From Crotophaga sulcirostris (Eukaryota; Chordata; Aves; Cuculiformes; Crotophagidae): a stretch of 64,000 nucleotides of DNA. This document shows, in pieces, positions 1 to 12,316 of the stretch. Position 1 is the first letter of the stretch, and every line of letters starts with the position of its first letter. Where the stretch lies: positions 852,754-916,753 of the forward strand of contig VYZB01000341.1 in the NCBI GenBank assembly GCA_013397455.1, written 5' to 3'. The position numbers and the translations under genes were made by a program. The notes under the pieces were generated by a model. It had not been told where the DNA came from, ran no database searches, and worked only from the letters and a program-made list of their open reading frames with translations.

Positions 1-378
1 ATTTTTGTTAGTAGTTTCAAACAAAACTATGATGGCTTTCAAATATTAGATTGGAGGATTTAGAGAGATTTCATGAAATGGTAACTTCGACTTTCGGAAG
101 GAAGATACGATTTATGTATATAAGGCTTTAAACACTGCCTGCTGCCAGTCTATCAATTCAAAAATAATGCATTTGTGGTTGTGAGCACTAAGTTAAAAAC
201 AGAGCTATGGCATCTTCAACTTTGCAAGAGAACAGATTCTGGGGTGGCAAGCTATTATGTAATAAATTGGAAGATACACTCATGTTTGGTCATATATTTC
301 TACAGACGCATCCTTATTTTTCAGTCTTCTGTTTATAGATGCTGTATTTTTTTAAAAAAATGTGCATTTCTCTTTCAG
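1..378. other. SLC24A4 upstream intron (3' part)
   Basis: This AT-rich stretch before the first visible exon holds no recognisable coding sequence. It ends with the pyrimidine tract and AG (377-378) that serve the exon at 379. No first exon or signal peptide is visible here. Confidence 0.7.
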
Positions 379-455
379 CCATTAATGAATTTCCTGAAGA
401 TATATTTACAAATAAAGAACGGCAGCAAGGAGGAATTCTGCTTCATATCATTGCT
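379..455 (+). CDS. SLC24A4: SLC24A4 coding exon a (extracellular N-terminal segment)
   Basis: The acceptor is tttcag at 373-378 and the donor is GTAAGT at 456. The exon enters with two bases completing a split codon and leaves in phase 0. It encodes AINEFPEDIFTNKERQQGG and then ILLHIIA, the family's conserved segment (FP..IF..KER..G) just before the first membrane helix of the mature exchanger. Confidence 0.9.
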
Positions 456-1643
456 GTAAGTTTTCCTTTGTTGTGCTTCATTTTTGTTTTCCTTTTATTT
501 GTCTTGCAAGATGTTTATTGTCTTAGTAGCCTTTCTAGATAGACATCTATCAAAATGTTTCTAATACTTTGGTTTCAGTATTTCTAATAAGTCTGTGTGG
601 GTACAAATGCTCAAAAGGTAACATCTTAGGGACCCAGTTTAGTGGTAAACTTGGTAATGTTAGGTTAATGGTTTGACTCAATAATCTTAAGGGTCTCTTT
701 CAAACTAAATGGTTTTATGATTCTATGATTTATTTAAAAAAAATATGCAAGTCTGAATTTGCAGTGCCTGGGCATTCATCTTGGAGATAAAAACCTGGCC
801 ACTTGGATCATAGACATATATTTATTCGTATTTCATCTTGTATAAACAGGGTTTGGGATTCCTTTGTTGATGACGTCAAGCATGATGTGGAAGATTCTTG
901 GTTCTCTTTCTTTCCTGTTGTGTCTCTTTGCAAAAGATGTGATTGTAATAAAAAAAAACCACAACCCTGAAGAAATATAGAAAATGTCACGTGGAGTTTA
1001 ACATTTTATTGTAGAAAAAACAAAACAAGTAAGGCCTGCAAGCTCCAGTTTTCAGTGCCCAGTTCAGGAGTGTAGTGTAAAAAGGAGTTGTGTTTGATGG
1101 ACAGCAGCAGGATTAGGCCCACTGCATGAGCGCAGCACATAAAGCCACTCAAGATAGTGGGAGAATAACATATATACAGGAAACCAGGATCATGCCTGGG
1201 AGATTTGGTGCAGTGAGCCATGGTCAGGATCCGCTGATTTCCAGATGTGATTATTTCTTGAGTATTGTTAATCAATATGATGTTATTTTCTATTTAATTA
1301 CTTGGTTCGATAATTTATTGAAAATATAGGTGGTGACTATGTAACTTTGTAAGCCATTAACTGCACATTTACTGTCTTTTATGTGAAGTCTGTTGTGGTA
1401 CCCTGTTCTGCCAGACTGTGGTACTTTTCGTAAGCTAAGGTCTGGCAAGCATTCCTGTTCTAAACTTAATCTTTCATTCAAGAATCTGGTTTTATGCTGT
1501 AAATTGATCAGCAGAGGGATTTTTATTTGGAATGGAATAAAAAATGAAGTTATGTATTTCTGTTTGTCTGAATAAGTATAGCATTGCCTTCTTTTCCTGT
1601 ACAGGAAAAATCTGAAATATTTCCTAAATTTCTTTCTTTCTAG
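456..1643. other. SLC24A4 intron with a CR1 tail fragment
   Basis: Intron of 1188 bases. A CR1 3' end lies at 622-733, and the rest is AT-rich sequence with nothing recognised. Confidence 0.7.
622..733 (+). mobile_element. CR1 LINE 3' end fragment
   Basis: The stretch reads gggacccagtttagtgg, then ggtttgactcaataatctt, then a tail tatgattctatgattt. This is the diverged 3' UTR of a CR1 retrotransposon with the classical ATTCTATG-type tail, in sense orientation inside the intron. It is heavily 5' truncated, as CR1 copies usually are. Confidence 0.8.
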
Positions 1644-1718
1644 GCTCTTTATATGTTCTATGCTTTGGCTATAGTATGTGATGACTTCTTTGTTCCATCC
1701 CTAGAGAAAATTTGTGAG
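1644..1718 (+). CDS. SLC24A4: SLC24A4 coding exon b (first helix of the mature exchanger)
   Basis: Acceptor ctttctag ends at 1643 and donor GTATGT begins at 1719. The 75-base phase 0-0 exon encodes ALYMFYALAIVCDDFFVPSL and then EKICE. This is a hydrophobic helix followed by the conserved CDDFFVPSL motif of NCKX3/4. Confidence 0.93.
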
Positions 1719-3632
1719 GTATGTTAAAGAACTTTATTCCTCTTTTGGAAATTTGTTTAGAGAATATTATAGAATCAAACGTTTTGTGTCATCGTTGTTT
1801 GGAGTTCATTCGTGTCAACTTTTTGACTCTGATCCTTTTCAAATTATATGAGCTTCCCATCCAAAAATAAACCTGCGGCCTGGGCACATTGGTCCCCCTG
1901 ACCACACTCGAGGAGAATGAAAGATTTAATGAGATCAAATGGGAAAACTCCCTCTTAAATACCTGGAGCATGTAGCTAGGATGGATATGGCATATGGATG
2001 AGTTGAGTTTATTGTTGTAGTCCTAGTTTTAAAAGTTACTTGTGAAATCATACATAGATAAGTTAATGTGTTTGCTATGCACATGTTATTGCATATCTGC
2101 CACTGTATCAGCAAGGAGAAAGCAAGCACATAAATGTAATTCCTTTACATAATTGTTGAGATGACTTTGCAAAATTACATGCAGGATTGTAATTAAATGA
2201 GTTGATCAGAACAGGGTAGAATTTATACATGGCTTGAAGATATTTTGTTAGGTAGCTTTGAACTATTTCAAAATAAAAACAAAATAAAAAAACGGATTTT
2301 AATTCCTCTTTGAGGGCAAAATGAAATCTCATCTCTGCTTTTTAAGAAAAATGTGTGTAACTATTTTCTGAAAAATTCCTGTAGCTACTTAAAAAATCTG
2401 TTTTCCTATATATATGTACTGAATTCCTATTTGTGTTACTCAGAGCTATGTACTTACACTTATCAATAGAATAACAAATAGAAGAATAAGGCAGGTCGCC
2501 GATAATAGTAAAATACTCCAATAGAGATCTTTCCTTCCCTTTTCAGATGTTCTGTCTTCAGCATGCACCTTATCCACCATATTTAAGTTGTACCAATTAA
2601 GTTGTCACTGATCCTTCAAAAATCTTTGCCTCATCTCATGTTCTGTTAGATGTTAAAACAGCTAAGAATAATTCAGATAGCACACTTAGGTTTGAGCTCC
2701 TGCAACAGTATAACTGGTAACAGATCAAATGGTACAGTAAGGGCTTGTGTTTGTTTTGTCAGGTTCTATAGGATGCCATTTTCATCAGCTCAAAATGTTG
2801 GATACTGCCAGAAAAATACAGGATTTCTGTCCTGGTCCTGTTGTCAGTAATCACTTTTCTATCTTAGGAAGAAAAAGAAGGTACTAAAGATGAGTGTAGA
2901 AACTCAAAAAGGCAAAAGCTATTCCATAAAACCTTCCTTATAGTTCAAAGGAAAGATCTTCAGACAGTATTAAATCGATGCAGCCCATTTGTGGAGCTAC
3001 ACATACCTGTTGATCTGAAGAACTTCAAGTTGTCTATATCCTATTAGAGCTTAAGAGACATTGTCATTAAAACAGCCATTTCCACAGTACGCAGGCCTCC
3101 CTGTGTCTAATTGGACTAATTTTGTCTGTGTCAACAGACTCACTTTGGATTAACACAGTTGTAAAGTGAAGCCAGAATCAGGCCTGCTGTTTGTAAGATT
3201 TATTCACAGAGGTCATATTTTTCTTGTATGGATTTTTATTTTCAAATGTTAGAAGGCTGAAGAATTGCCCTTATTTCTTGAATGATTGTGTTGAGAGTTT
3301 CAAAAGTAAAGTAATGAAAACAATTTGAGATGTTTACAGTCTTGAATCTACAGAGATGCTTTTCTCTAATCAGCTACATGTAAACCACAAATGACTATTC
3401 AGTTAAATATAAGATTTTATCTGACATTTCACTGAGTTAGAGTGTAAACATTTTACTTGTCCAAAGTATATTTGCTTTCTCAAAAGGCAAGGTCTAATTC
3501 TGTGTCGTAGTGACTGTTCATCTTTTAACAGTGCTGTGGCCAGAAAATGAAGAGCTTCTATCTTTGCAGCTGTAGAACTGTGCAAAGTAAATACAATAGC
3601 GGTGCTGAAATTACCAATGGCTTTTCTTCCAG
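1719..3632. other. SLC24A4 intron, no recognised element
   Basis: Intron of 1914 bases, AT-rich. I see no convincing repeat, RNA gene or hidden exon in it. Confidence 0.65.
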
Positions 3633-3717
3633 AAACTACATTTGAGTGAAGATGTTGCTGGAGCCACATTTATGGCAGCAGGGAGCTCCACTCCAGAACT
3701 GTTTGCATCTGTTATAG
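3633..3717 (+). CDS. SLC24A4: SLC24A4 coding exon c (alpha-1 repeat, first half)
   Basis: Acceptor cttccag ends at 3632 and the donor is GTATGG at 3718. The exon runs phase 0 to phase 1 and encodes [20 protein letters not shown] then PELFASVIG. It holds the core of the first ion-binding alpha repeat, with the Glu of STPEL that coordinates cation in NCKX proteins. Confidence 0.95.
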
Positions 3718-5982
3718 GTATGGAGCCCACACACTTAACTTTTATGAGGTCTGTTGTTAAAAATCAGCAGCAGATGAAGCAGAGGTATCCGAAAGTGCTA
3801 CCATTCTTCTGTCAATTTATAATCAGCAATTGCAGCTGTCAGCTAGTCGGTGGTTCATGGTATAATTAACTACTCAAAATATCTCATGAAACTGTGAATC
3901 TCCTCTCAAAACACAGAGAGGAATGGCTGGTTCTGCACATAGGAAGTAAAAGAAGAGATTTATTGCAGTCTCCTGAGAGAGAATTTGAGGTATTTTCTGC
4001 CTTTTTGGCTTCTTTCTTCACAAATAAAGGGAATTAATTTTAGCAAGGAAGTAGGAGAACAGGGAACATGGGAAAAGAACAAATTAGTATATAGATAAGT
4101 CAGATCTCTGAAAGACAGAAGGACATGGTGTACATTGCTTACAGAATTATTTGAAGTAATCTCTGAAATATTAAAAATTAGTGGTATGGAGTGGAGGTCT
4201 GAATGGCAAAAGGAGTACCTGTTAAGGAAGGACACAGTATTACACTGATAGAGAAGGGGGAAAGCAGCAAATATTGTAGAATCGTAGAATACTTTGGATT
4301 GTAAGTGACCTTTAAAGATTATCTAGTCCACCCCCCCCTCAGTGAACAGGGACATCTTCAACTAGATCAGGTTGCTCAGAGCTGTGTCCAACCTGACCTT
4401 GAATGTTTTCAGGGATTGGGAATCTACCATCTCTCTGGGCAACCTGCTCCAATGTTTCACCACTCGTCATAAAAAATTTCCTCCTTAGAGCTAGTCTAAA
4501 TCTACCCTCTTTTAGTTTAAAACCATTACACCTTGTCCTGTCACAACAGATCCTACTAAAAAGTTTGTCCCCACCTTTCTTATAAGCCCTCTTTAAGTAC
4601 TGAAGGCCACAGTATTGTCTCCCCAGAGCCTTTTCTTCTCCGGGATGAACAGTCCCAACTCTCTCAGCCTTTCCTCATAAGAGAGGTGTTACATCCCTCT
4701 GATCATTTTTGTGGTCCTCCTCTGAACTTGTTGGAACAGGTCTATGTCTTCCCTGTGCTGGATGCAGTACTCCAGGTGGAGCCTCACCAGAGTGGAGTAT
4801 AGGGGCAGAATCGCCTCCCTCGGCATGCTGGCCATGCTTCTTTTGATACAACCCAGGGCATGGTTGGCCTTCTGGGCTGGCTCATGTCCAGTTTCTCATC
4901 TACTAGTACACCCAGGTCTTTCTCTCTAGGACTGCTCTCAGTCCCTTCATCCTCCAGCCTGTAGTGATGCCCGGGGTTGCCCTGAACCTGGTGCAGGACT
5001 TTGCACTTGGCCTTGTTGAACCTCATGAGATTTGCATGGTCCCACTTCTCAAGTTTGTCCAAGTCCTTCTGGATGGCATCCCATCTAGCAGCACAGTGGT
5101 TTAAATTTGATAAATCTGTTTTTAGTAAAGCCTTAGTAGACTTTCTGCTACAATCCTGACTGATATTTTTAAAAACCTCAGGGAATGCACTATAGCCTCA
5201 TGTCCAACTTACCAAAAAGCAGTGAGTGTAAGCCTTTAAGGCTCCCTTTAGCGAAGATTTAAAGTGTAAGTAGATATAACTCTGTAGTGCATTCACATTA
5301 TCTTTGGTTCTGTCTCAGTACTGAAGATTACGTTAGATAATCCCTAGATACCCACTCCAGCCTTTAATTTTTGTCATTCTGATACAATTATGTTATAGAT
5401 AGATACATGAGGCATAGGTGGGTTCCATGCTAAGAGAAATCTGAAAGGATTTCCTGTACAGGCTAAATCTGAATCCTGGTTCTCTCTTCAAGTCAGAAGG
5501 CACACATTACTGCACCCAAAGTGGCTACCAGTTCTTCAAAGGAAGAATCTCTTATTCCCGTGAGATATTGCAATGAAGAACACACTAAATATTAAATATC
5601 TGGGAGAAAGGTTTCTGTGCTTTCTGGTACTAAATATAAATATAAATTACACGCTTCTGGTGTTACTGGAGTTGTTTTATATTCATTGGAATGGATTACT
5701 GCTCTGCCAACAACCAAGCTGTGAAATACAGTACTTACTGTTGAACTAACTAGCTAAGAAATCATTTTATTTTAATAAAAATGTATTTGTAGAAATGTTA
5801 AGCTAAAAATGAGGAACTGCTAGCTAGACAAAAAGAACAAAATATTCCACAGAGAAATGAACATTTATTATGAGACATGTTTTGATTAAACTTTCAAACA
5901 ATCTCTTTTTTTCAGGTAGTACCTTTTCTGAGTAATTGCCTGTGACCTAAAGTGAAATTACAGTGTTTTGCTCCCTCTGCAG
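3718..5982. other. SLC24A4 intron dominated by an antisense CR1
   Basis: Intron of 2265 bases. About 820 bases (4273-5095) are an inverted CR1 copy, and the flanks are AT-rich with nothing recognised. Confidence 0.7.
4273..5095 (-). mobile_element. CR1 LINE, 5'-truncated, antisense
   Basis: The + strand starts with tagaatcgtagaat, the complement of the CR1 octamer tail. It continues with the inverted 3' UTR and the C-terminal part of ORF2. On the minus strand, 4784-5062 reads as typical CR1 ORF2 text ([19 protein letters not shown]). The reading frame is broken by changes and the copy cannot be active. It is more diverged than the copies at 41503 and 58163. Confidence 0.92.
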
Positions 5983-6086
5983 GTGTATTTATCACTCACG
6001 GAGATGTAGGAGTAGGGACCATTGTCGGTTCAGCAGTTTTCAACATCCTCTGTATCGTTGGTGTCTGTGGATTGTTTGCAGGACAG
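5983..6086 (+). CDS. SLC24A4: SLC24A4 coding exon d (alpha-1 repeat, second half)
   Basis: Acceptor ctctgcag ends at 5982 and the donor is GTTAGT at 6087. The exon runs phase 1 to phase 0 and encodes VFITHGDVGVGTIVGSAVFN then ILCIVGVCGLFAGQ. It completes the alpha-1 repeat (GxGTIVGSAVFN) and the following helix. Confidence 0.95.
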
Positions 6087-6748
6087 GTTAGTAAGTTACT
6101 TATTCTTATGGAGTTCAATTGCTTACAATTTAGGGGTTTCCATGAGCAAATATTAGTCAAAATCAAAAATGAGCTGACATTGTGAAAAATGTTAAATATT
6201 GGAAAGAATTTACAAATGCTTTACAAATACCAAATGTGTCCAGAAAGTTCAACTGTAGTTTCAACACTCTGAAAATGTAGCATACAGAGGAGACTTGTTC
6301 CTCTTCATACAATCCTGTATTCAGAGTCAACAGTGGCATCTGCCAATCCTTCTGGTACTGATGGTGATCAAAGAATCTAGGGCACAAGCATGAGATGAGA
6401 TCTACTCAGTACATGGTCAGACTCTGTATCATATTTTTTCAGGTATTAAATTCAATATGTCCTCAAATATAATGAAGTGGGAACCATTGACTTCCTGTGG
6501 TACAATGAATTGTACTTTACAATTGAAATTATGACCAATTATTACTAAGAAATGTATTTTACTAATGGAAGCTTCTGTATGAGTCTTATTACTGGTGGTA
6601 TTATAGATCCATTGTTTAACAGACGAATATATCAGAATAGTTGGTAATAGTAATTCTGCTCACACATCTAAGTGATTGCAAGATAGAGGCCTTTGTTTTG
6701 TTTTTAAAATTGCATATTTTTGTTGGCTGAAGGTGTGCTATTTTTCAG
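6087..6748. other. SLC24A4 intron, no recognised element
   Basis: Intron of 662 bases with nothing beyond AT-rich sequence and a normal pyrimidine-rich 3' end (gctatttttcag). Confidence 0.7.
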
Positions 6749-6823
6749 GTGGTTTGTCTCACCCAGTGGGCTGTCTTCCGGGATTCTGTGTACTACACGT
6801 TATCTGTGATTATACTTATTGTT
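6749..6823 (+). CDS. SLC24A4: SLC24A4 coding exon e (transmembrane segment)
   Basis: Acceptor tttttcag ends at 6748 and donor GTAAGT begins at 6824. The exon is 25 codons in phase 0, VVCLTQWAVFRDSVYYTLSV then IILIV. The RDSVYYT motif is typical of NCKX3/4 and precedes a hydrophobic helix. Confidence 0.93.
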
Positions 6824-7786
6824 GTAAGTGGTTCTGTTACTGATAAATATATTTAATTGCTTTAATTTTTGGAGGACCAGTCTGGTAACCATTGATATGC
6901 CCTGGTAAACAATTGTTTTCCTAGCTTGTTCTAGTGATACCTGGATGAGGATTCACCACCACAGTATTGTCCAAATATGCCCTACAGAATATGTGTCCAT
7001 TCATTTTGTACCTTGGGTCTGTAAACTTCTGCAGACCAGCAGGCTACTGTTACCCAGTGCAGTTAGCACTCTTTTCTGACTGAGGGGACTGCTTGTTGGG
7101 GAGATGAAAAATTTTGAGCCGCACCTCTATTTTAAATAGGAAAGATGGCTGTTTCTTGCTTCTACACAGTAATTTTATTTCACAGTTTCTGGGTAATTTT
7201 TTCTAAATAGGGCACATGCGAGATACTGCTTTGTTCATCTTAGAGCAGTGTACTAATTCCTGAATGTGTAGGTTTTCTGTGTCTGGTGACAAGGAGAGGA
7301 AGAATCCACTTTTTTTATTTTATAATAAATATAGATCACTAACTGCCCATGTTATTACAGGAGTTACGTAGGGTGGAGTAAAATGTGTATAACAACTTGG
7401 CCTAAGAGCAGAAGCAAAATGAGTGCCTTTTCTAAAACTAGTGTAGCTGCTAAAAGGAATCAGAGCTAGGTCTCTTCAGAAAATGACTTCACTGTCATTT
7501 ACACGGCATAGCTTACAAGTGCAAGTGTGCACATGTGTCTGTCTTTCACATGCTCACACTGTTTAACTAAATGACACTTATAGCAGTCACAGAGAGGGAT
7601 CCAAGTTCACAAGGTTTGTGCTTTGTGAGGGGCAGGATCCATGCAGTGAAATTTCTGGTTAGAAAGGATCAAAACTTGAGTAGTGTCTAGCTAGGTGTGA
7701 CATTTTATGAAACAAATTTGACTGCTTTTCAAGATAGATCAGAGAAATGGACAATTTAATTGTTTCCTCTTTTTTCTTTCTTTTAG
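6824..7786. other. SLC24A4 intron, no recognised element
   Basis: Intron of 963 bases. Nothing is recognised before the strong pyrimidine tract at 7767-7784. Confidence 0.7.
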
Positions 7787-7812
7787 TTCATATATGATGA
7801 GAAAATAGAATG
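7787..7812 (+). CDS. SLC24A4: SLC24A4 coding micro-exon f
   Basis: This 26-base exon encodes FIYDEKIE plus two bases of a Trp codon. The acceptor is ttcttttag and the donor GTAAGT at 7813. Conserved FIYDE text and exact phase match to its neighbours (0 in, 2 out) make it secure despite its size. It lies in the helix and loop between exons e and g. Confidence 0.92.
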
Positions 7813-8493
7813 GTAAGTGGTGTAAATTATTCCCTACAGTCCCATATTTGCCATGAGACTGATCAGTTAATAGTGTTGCAATGTAATTAGCTTTCACTCA
7901 TACACACTGGGAGTATGAGCTGGATCTGACACATAGGAAATCGTATGCATTGTCTTTGGCTGTATGTTTTATGATGATTAGGGTATAAACTAGATTTAAG
8001 AACCTGGAAACATTAATGAAGTAAATGGCCTCTGTGTAAGGCTCAACGACTCACGTGTACAGAGAGTGTAACCAAAGTTATGCTGCTCTGGCTGTTAACA
8101 TTTACGGGGGTGCTATGTGTCCCACAGAGCAGTCCAAGGTGGGTTTCTAGTGGAAGATAAGCATCTTCTAAAAGAGACCTCTCAGAATGCCTGGCCTGTA
8201 CTTCAGCACTGACATGACGAAAGGCCTTGGCATTATGATTCGCAGAGGGTAACTATGGTTTCAGTCTCCACAGCATATTTTTTAAAAATATGCATTACAT
8301 CTTATTTGCATGTTAATTGAACTTGAAAGTCTGTTTCCCCCCATTCTGCTGAGACACCATCTAATCTTACAATGTAAATCCTGTGCACAGAAATGTGGTT
8401 TATGCTAGATGCTTAATGTACACTCCTAAATAAAATCTGTAAAGCACATAGCTGTTTGAATAGCCTTTTAACACTTTTTTTTGTCTCTTTGAG
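7813..8493. other. SLC24A4 intron, no recognised element
   Basis: Intron of 681 bases with no repeat or RNA gene recognised. Confidence 0.7.
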
Positions 8494-8547
8494 GTGGGAA
8501 AGCCTTGTACTCATCATTATGTATTCATTCTACATACTTATCATGAA
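8494..8547 (+). CDS. SLC24A4: SLC24A4 coding exon g (transmembrane segment)
   Basis: The acceptor is ctctttgag and the donor GTAAGT at 8548. Read with the split codons it gives WWESLVLIIMYSFYILIMK, a membrane helix that closes the first five-helix bundle before the large cytosolic loop. Confidence 0.92.
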
Positions 8548-9547
8548 GTAAGTGCTTTTTTCCTCTGTATCCCCTTAAGGTGTTAACTGACCATTCTTTT
8601 GGTGTGGTATTGTCCTTGGCCTTACTGCTGAGGGCAATGTAAGATCCCTTGCTTTTTTATGCTTAATCAGTTTCGCTCTAGATTTATGCTCAGTCAACAG
8701 CAAATATTTTCATGCATCCTCTTCACAGTGCACTGAGGTAAAGTAGCTTCCAGAAGCAGATGAGAGAAAATATCGTTTAGATACTTGAAAAAGTCCACCA
8801 GGTACTCTAGACTGTAAGCACACAGTGTGTCAGCTATGATGTGTTTTGTCACCTCTGGAGAACAAAGTCAAAGAACATTAGGCAGACTGCTAAACCTGTA
8901 TTGGTCTTCAGACCATCTCATACCAGATTGTATACCAACATCCTTCTGACAGAAGAGTCAGAGGTCTGACTGTTCCTGCAAGGATCACCCTTGTGCTGCG
9001 AGTTGCTTAGACTTAGCCCTTGGTGCCTTCCCTTCACAGATCTCCCTTTGTGAAACTTCAGCCTCTTTTCTCCTACATGAGGTTTTAATAGAGTTCATTG
9101 ACAGCCCTTTTGGATCCCCCCTAGTGCTTAAATAGTTGCATTCTTTCTTTAGAATGGTATGGTCCATAGTCCCTGAAATGCTCAACCACGTGCCATGGGG
9201 AACGGTGGTACTGAGAGAAAGTAAGGTCGATTGTGAGCTGGTGCAGAAGGAAAGAAGCCGTTGTATAGTGAATATCCTGGCTCTAAAATCCGCAGCTCCA
9301 GTGTTTTGCCTGCACTAAATCTGTTCTGGCATCTTTTTGCAGTTTGTTGTATCTCATGAGAGATAGGTGCAGCCTTTGACTTCCTATCAGCTTGCCACTG
9401 AATTGGATGTTTTTTTCTCTTAACTTTGAGTTGTCAGAGAACATGCATCTAGGCTTTACTGTTTGCCTGCATAAATTGTTCTCAGACACTTAAAAGTTTG
9501 ATGAGGAAATGCAACAATCCAACTTTTTCACACCTTTGTGCTTTCAG
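8548..9547. other. SLC24A4 intron, no recognised element
   Basis: Intron of 1000 bases. Short open frames here show no family resemblance, and nothing else is recognised. Confidence 0.65.
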
Positions 9548-9690
9548 GTACAACGTGAGGATGCAGAATTTCTTCACCCTTAAAAGCAAGAATGTTGGAA
9601 ATGGTGAAACAGTCAACAATGAGCTGGAAGATGGTAATAAATGTTATGCCTCTAGTTGTGATGACCCATCCATTCCATTACTATGGAAAG
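9548..9690 (+). CDS. SLC24A4: SLC24A4 coding exon h (start of cytosolic loop)
   Basis: Acceptor gctttcag ends at 9547 and donor GTAAGG begins at 9691. The exon enters with one base of a split codon and leaves in phase 1. It begins YNVRMQNFFTLKSKNVGNGE, contains VNNELEDGN, and ends CDDPSIPLLWK. The segment between ELEDGN and DDPS reads KCYASS-C here, where NCKX3/4 relatives have an acidic and aromatic run by recall. The identity is clear but this stretch is diverged. Confidence 0.93.
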
Positions 9691-10195
9691 GTAAGGCTGA
9701 GCAGACAGGACTTGGAAAAAGAGTAGTTCACAGAATATCCTTCTTATTTCTTTAATGCGGATCAAAACAGTGTCACTATCAATCATAAGCAGGAATTTTT
9801 ATTGAACTGACTTTACAATCCAGCAGTCAGACTGCCAGATAAAAAAACAGTCAATTTATTTTTTTTTATATTCCAAAAACAAGCTGCTTTGCACATTGGC
9901 AATTTTACTCCCTTTTTATCTCCTGTTCAGTGATGAGCTACCACACTGTGAAAGAAATACTTTTTTTTTGCCAGGAAGAAGGTAATTTTCACTTCAAAAA
10001 TTAGTTTGGAACTAGAAGCTGAGACTTGGGTATTGAAGGAAAGGACATGGGAAGATCAGTGGGCAAGAGGGATTACATGTTGAGTTCAGATCCTCAGAAG
10101 ACTGGCTTTCACATGCCTGAATAGCTCTGCATACACTGCCAATATGTAAAATTGAGAAATGCAGGTTCTTTGCTGTGTGTGTCTTTGTCATAAAG

Positions 10196-10234
10196 GGGAA
10201 GAAGATGATACCCAGCTTCTGGCAGTACCAGAAG
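10196..10234 (+). CDS. SLC24A4: Candidate alternative 39-base exon of SLC24A4
   Basis: The segment lies between an AG (10194-10195, after a T-rich stretch gtctttgtcataaag) and a consensus donor GTAAGC at 10235. It is 13 codons long, so it keeps the phase 1 junction. Inserted there it reads GEEDDTQLLAVPE, an acidic, soluble sequence that would suit the cytosolic loop. Alternative splicing in this loop is known for NCKX4 in general, but I cannot match this peptide to a known isoform. The purines just before the AG make the acceptor weak, and this could be a chance pair of sites. Confidence 0.22.
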
Positions 10235-12316
10235 GTAAGCAAACATACCTGGGTATTTTTGACTTTTTTGTAAGCCTACTTTTGTCATCGTTTTATCCCT
10301 CCTCTCTTCCCTTCCCTCTTTTCTCTGTAGCACAAACTGATTCCTGCCTTCAAAGCACAAACTGTGTAATTAAGTGAGCTCTTGGATATTCTTAATGAGT
10401 GAGGTCTCCTTGCTCTGTTCTTTGCCAACATCTCCCATTCTAGGAGACTGAACTCAGCAGTAATGCAGGTAGCATTTGAAAAGGTCCTAATGTAATAACA
10501 GATAGTGGCAAACAGGAATTTAGAGCAGACTCAGAGAATGCTGCTTTTTCTGATTTTGGTGTTTAGACTGGGATCTCTTCAAGGTAGATACTGTCATGCA
10601 GGTTTATGCAGTGACAGCACACCAGTGCTCTGGTCTCTGGTATAGTGTTTAGATTACTTTGAAACACTTTAATCTTGTTTTACAATGAGTTTTTGTGAGC
10701 ATTGACTATGATATAGTGAAGTCTGTGACTTGGATGTGGGGGTGCATACCTATGAGGTTCAGAGGATACTTCCTAGGGCAGTTATGTATTCAAGTGGGGA
10801 CACAGAAAAAGGGTGATCTAAAGAAAGAACAAAGATATTAGTGGGTTTAACTTCTGAGACGTTTGTTGGGTTCTGATGTCATCTCCCTGCATACTCTCCT
10901 CTCTAGCCACTGTGTGGTAAAGGGGTGATAGCAGAGAGTGCTTGCCTATCCATCTGTTTCCTTTTCAGGAAATATGAAGATTATTTAATGCTTGGGCATA
11001 ACATGCAGAACTTTTAGGAAAAGGAACAAGAAAGCTAATAAACACTTGGACTCATGAGAATGGTGTCTTGACTAGCAACTGTCCACAGCAGATTTCTTCT
11101 CTAATTTCCCTCAAAGATTCACTGAGGCTGCAGTTTCAGTCAGATGCCCTTTACCTTCCCCAGCACCCATTACACAAATATGTGCTGTGTTGAAGGGACC
11201 ATTGTTCAATGTGTGAGTGTAGATATTATCACAGGCAAACCTACCTGGGATGAGAGAAGACATGAAGAAGAGATTAAGGAGGTGACAGGGTTTGGAGTGA
11301 GCAGTAGGAGAGGAGGATGGTGATGTTAGCCTCACTGCTTTGTAGATAGGTGCTTTATGTGTCAAGGAGCTGTCCTAAAAAACCATCCCATGGCTGCGTT
11401 GTATTTCCCTCCTATTGAGTCAAAATATGCCATGACATATTAGTGACTTGCTGTTAGTTGACACTTGGCTGGCTTCACAAGCTGAGCTGTGCCTTCCCCA
11501 GCAGCAGCTTACAGAAACAGGAGCTCTTGCTAGTAGCAGAGGGAGAACTAGAGCTGACCTCTACCTTCCCTCCAACTGCAGTAGCAAAGTTTCAGGATAT
11601 GCCCAAAAACCTTCCTTGGCTTCACCAAGGTGTAGGTCTAACCTTAATTGATTTTTCCACAGCAGAAAAGTCTGATTACTTCCCCCCAAAAAAAACCAGT
11701 TGCTTTGGGGGAGAAACCTTCTTCCTACAAGGTTGGTTAGTCAGTTGCTCAAGGTGCAGATAAAAGGCAGATTCACATGCTTGTACGTTTTATTACTTTC
11801 AAGAGCTTCCAATGGTACCATAGAAAAGCTTCCATTACTCAAGTTTCAGAGAGTAAAAGGAGACCTTCTCACCATAAGATAAAATCACCTTCAAGGGTGA
11901 GTGCTACACACACCAGTAAAGGTGAAATATTTGTACTTTGTGAATAATGCTACTATTTTAAAAGTACACACATGTGACTCAGTGACTTTGGCTTTCATTA
12001 GGTTGACCCAGTTTTCCACTTGGTGGCATGGTTCAATTCCTGTATATAAAACCAGAAGCACTTGAAAAAAGTGGGTCTGTGAACAGTGTGATGTAGATAT
12101 ACAGGGGCCTGATCAGGAGGTCAGCTTAAGTCGGCCAGAAGCTTTCTGCTGATTTTCACAGGGGTGCTGGTGATAACCCTTTGTGGTGAGCAGAAAGTTT
12201 AGTAAAAAGGAGAAGCTGTTCTCAGAAGATACTTTTCTAAAGAGTATCAGAAATGAGAAGCAAAAAAAGGCTTTTCTCTGTCTCACATTTGTGATAACCA
12301 CTTTTGCAATTTTTAG

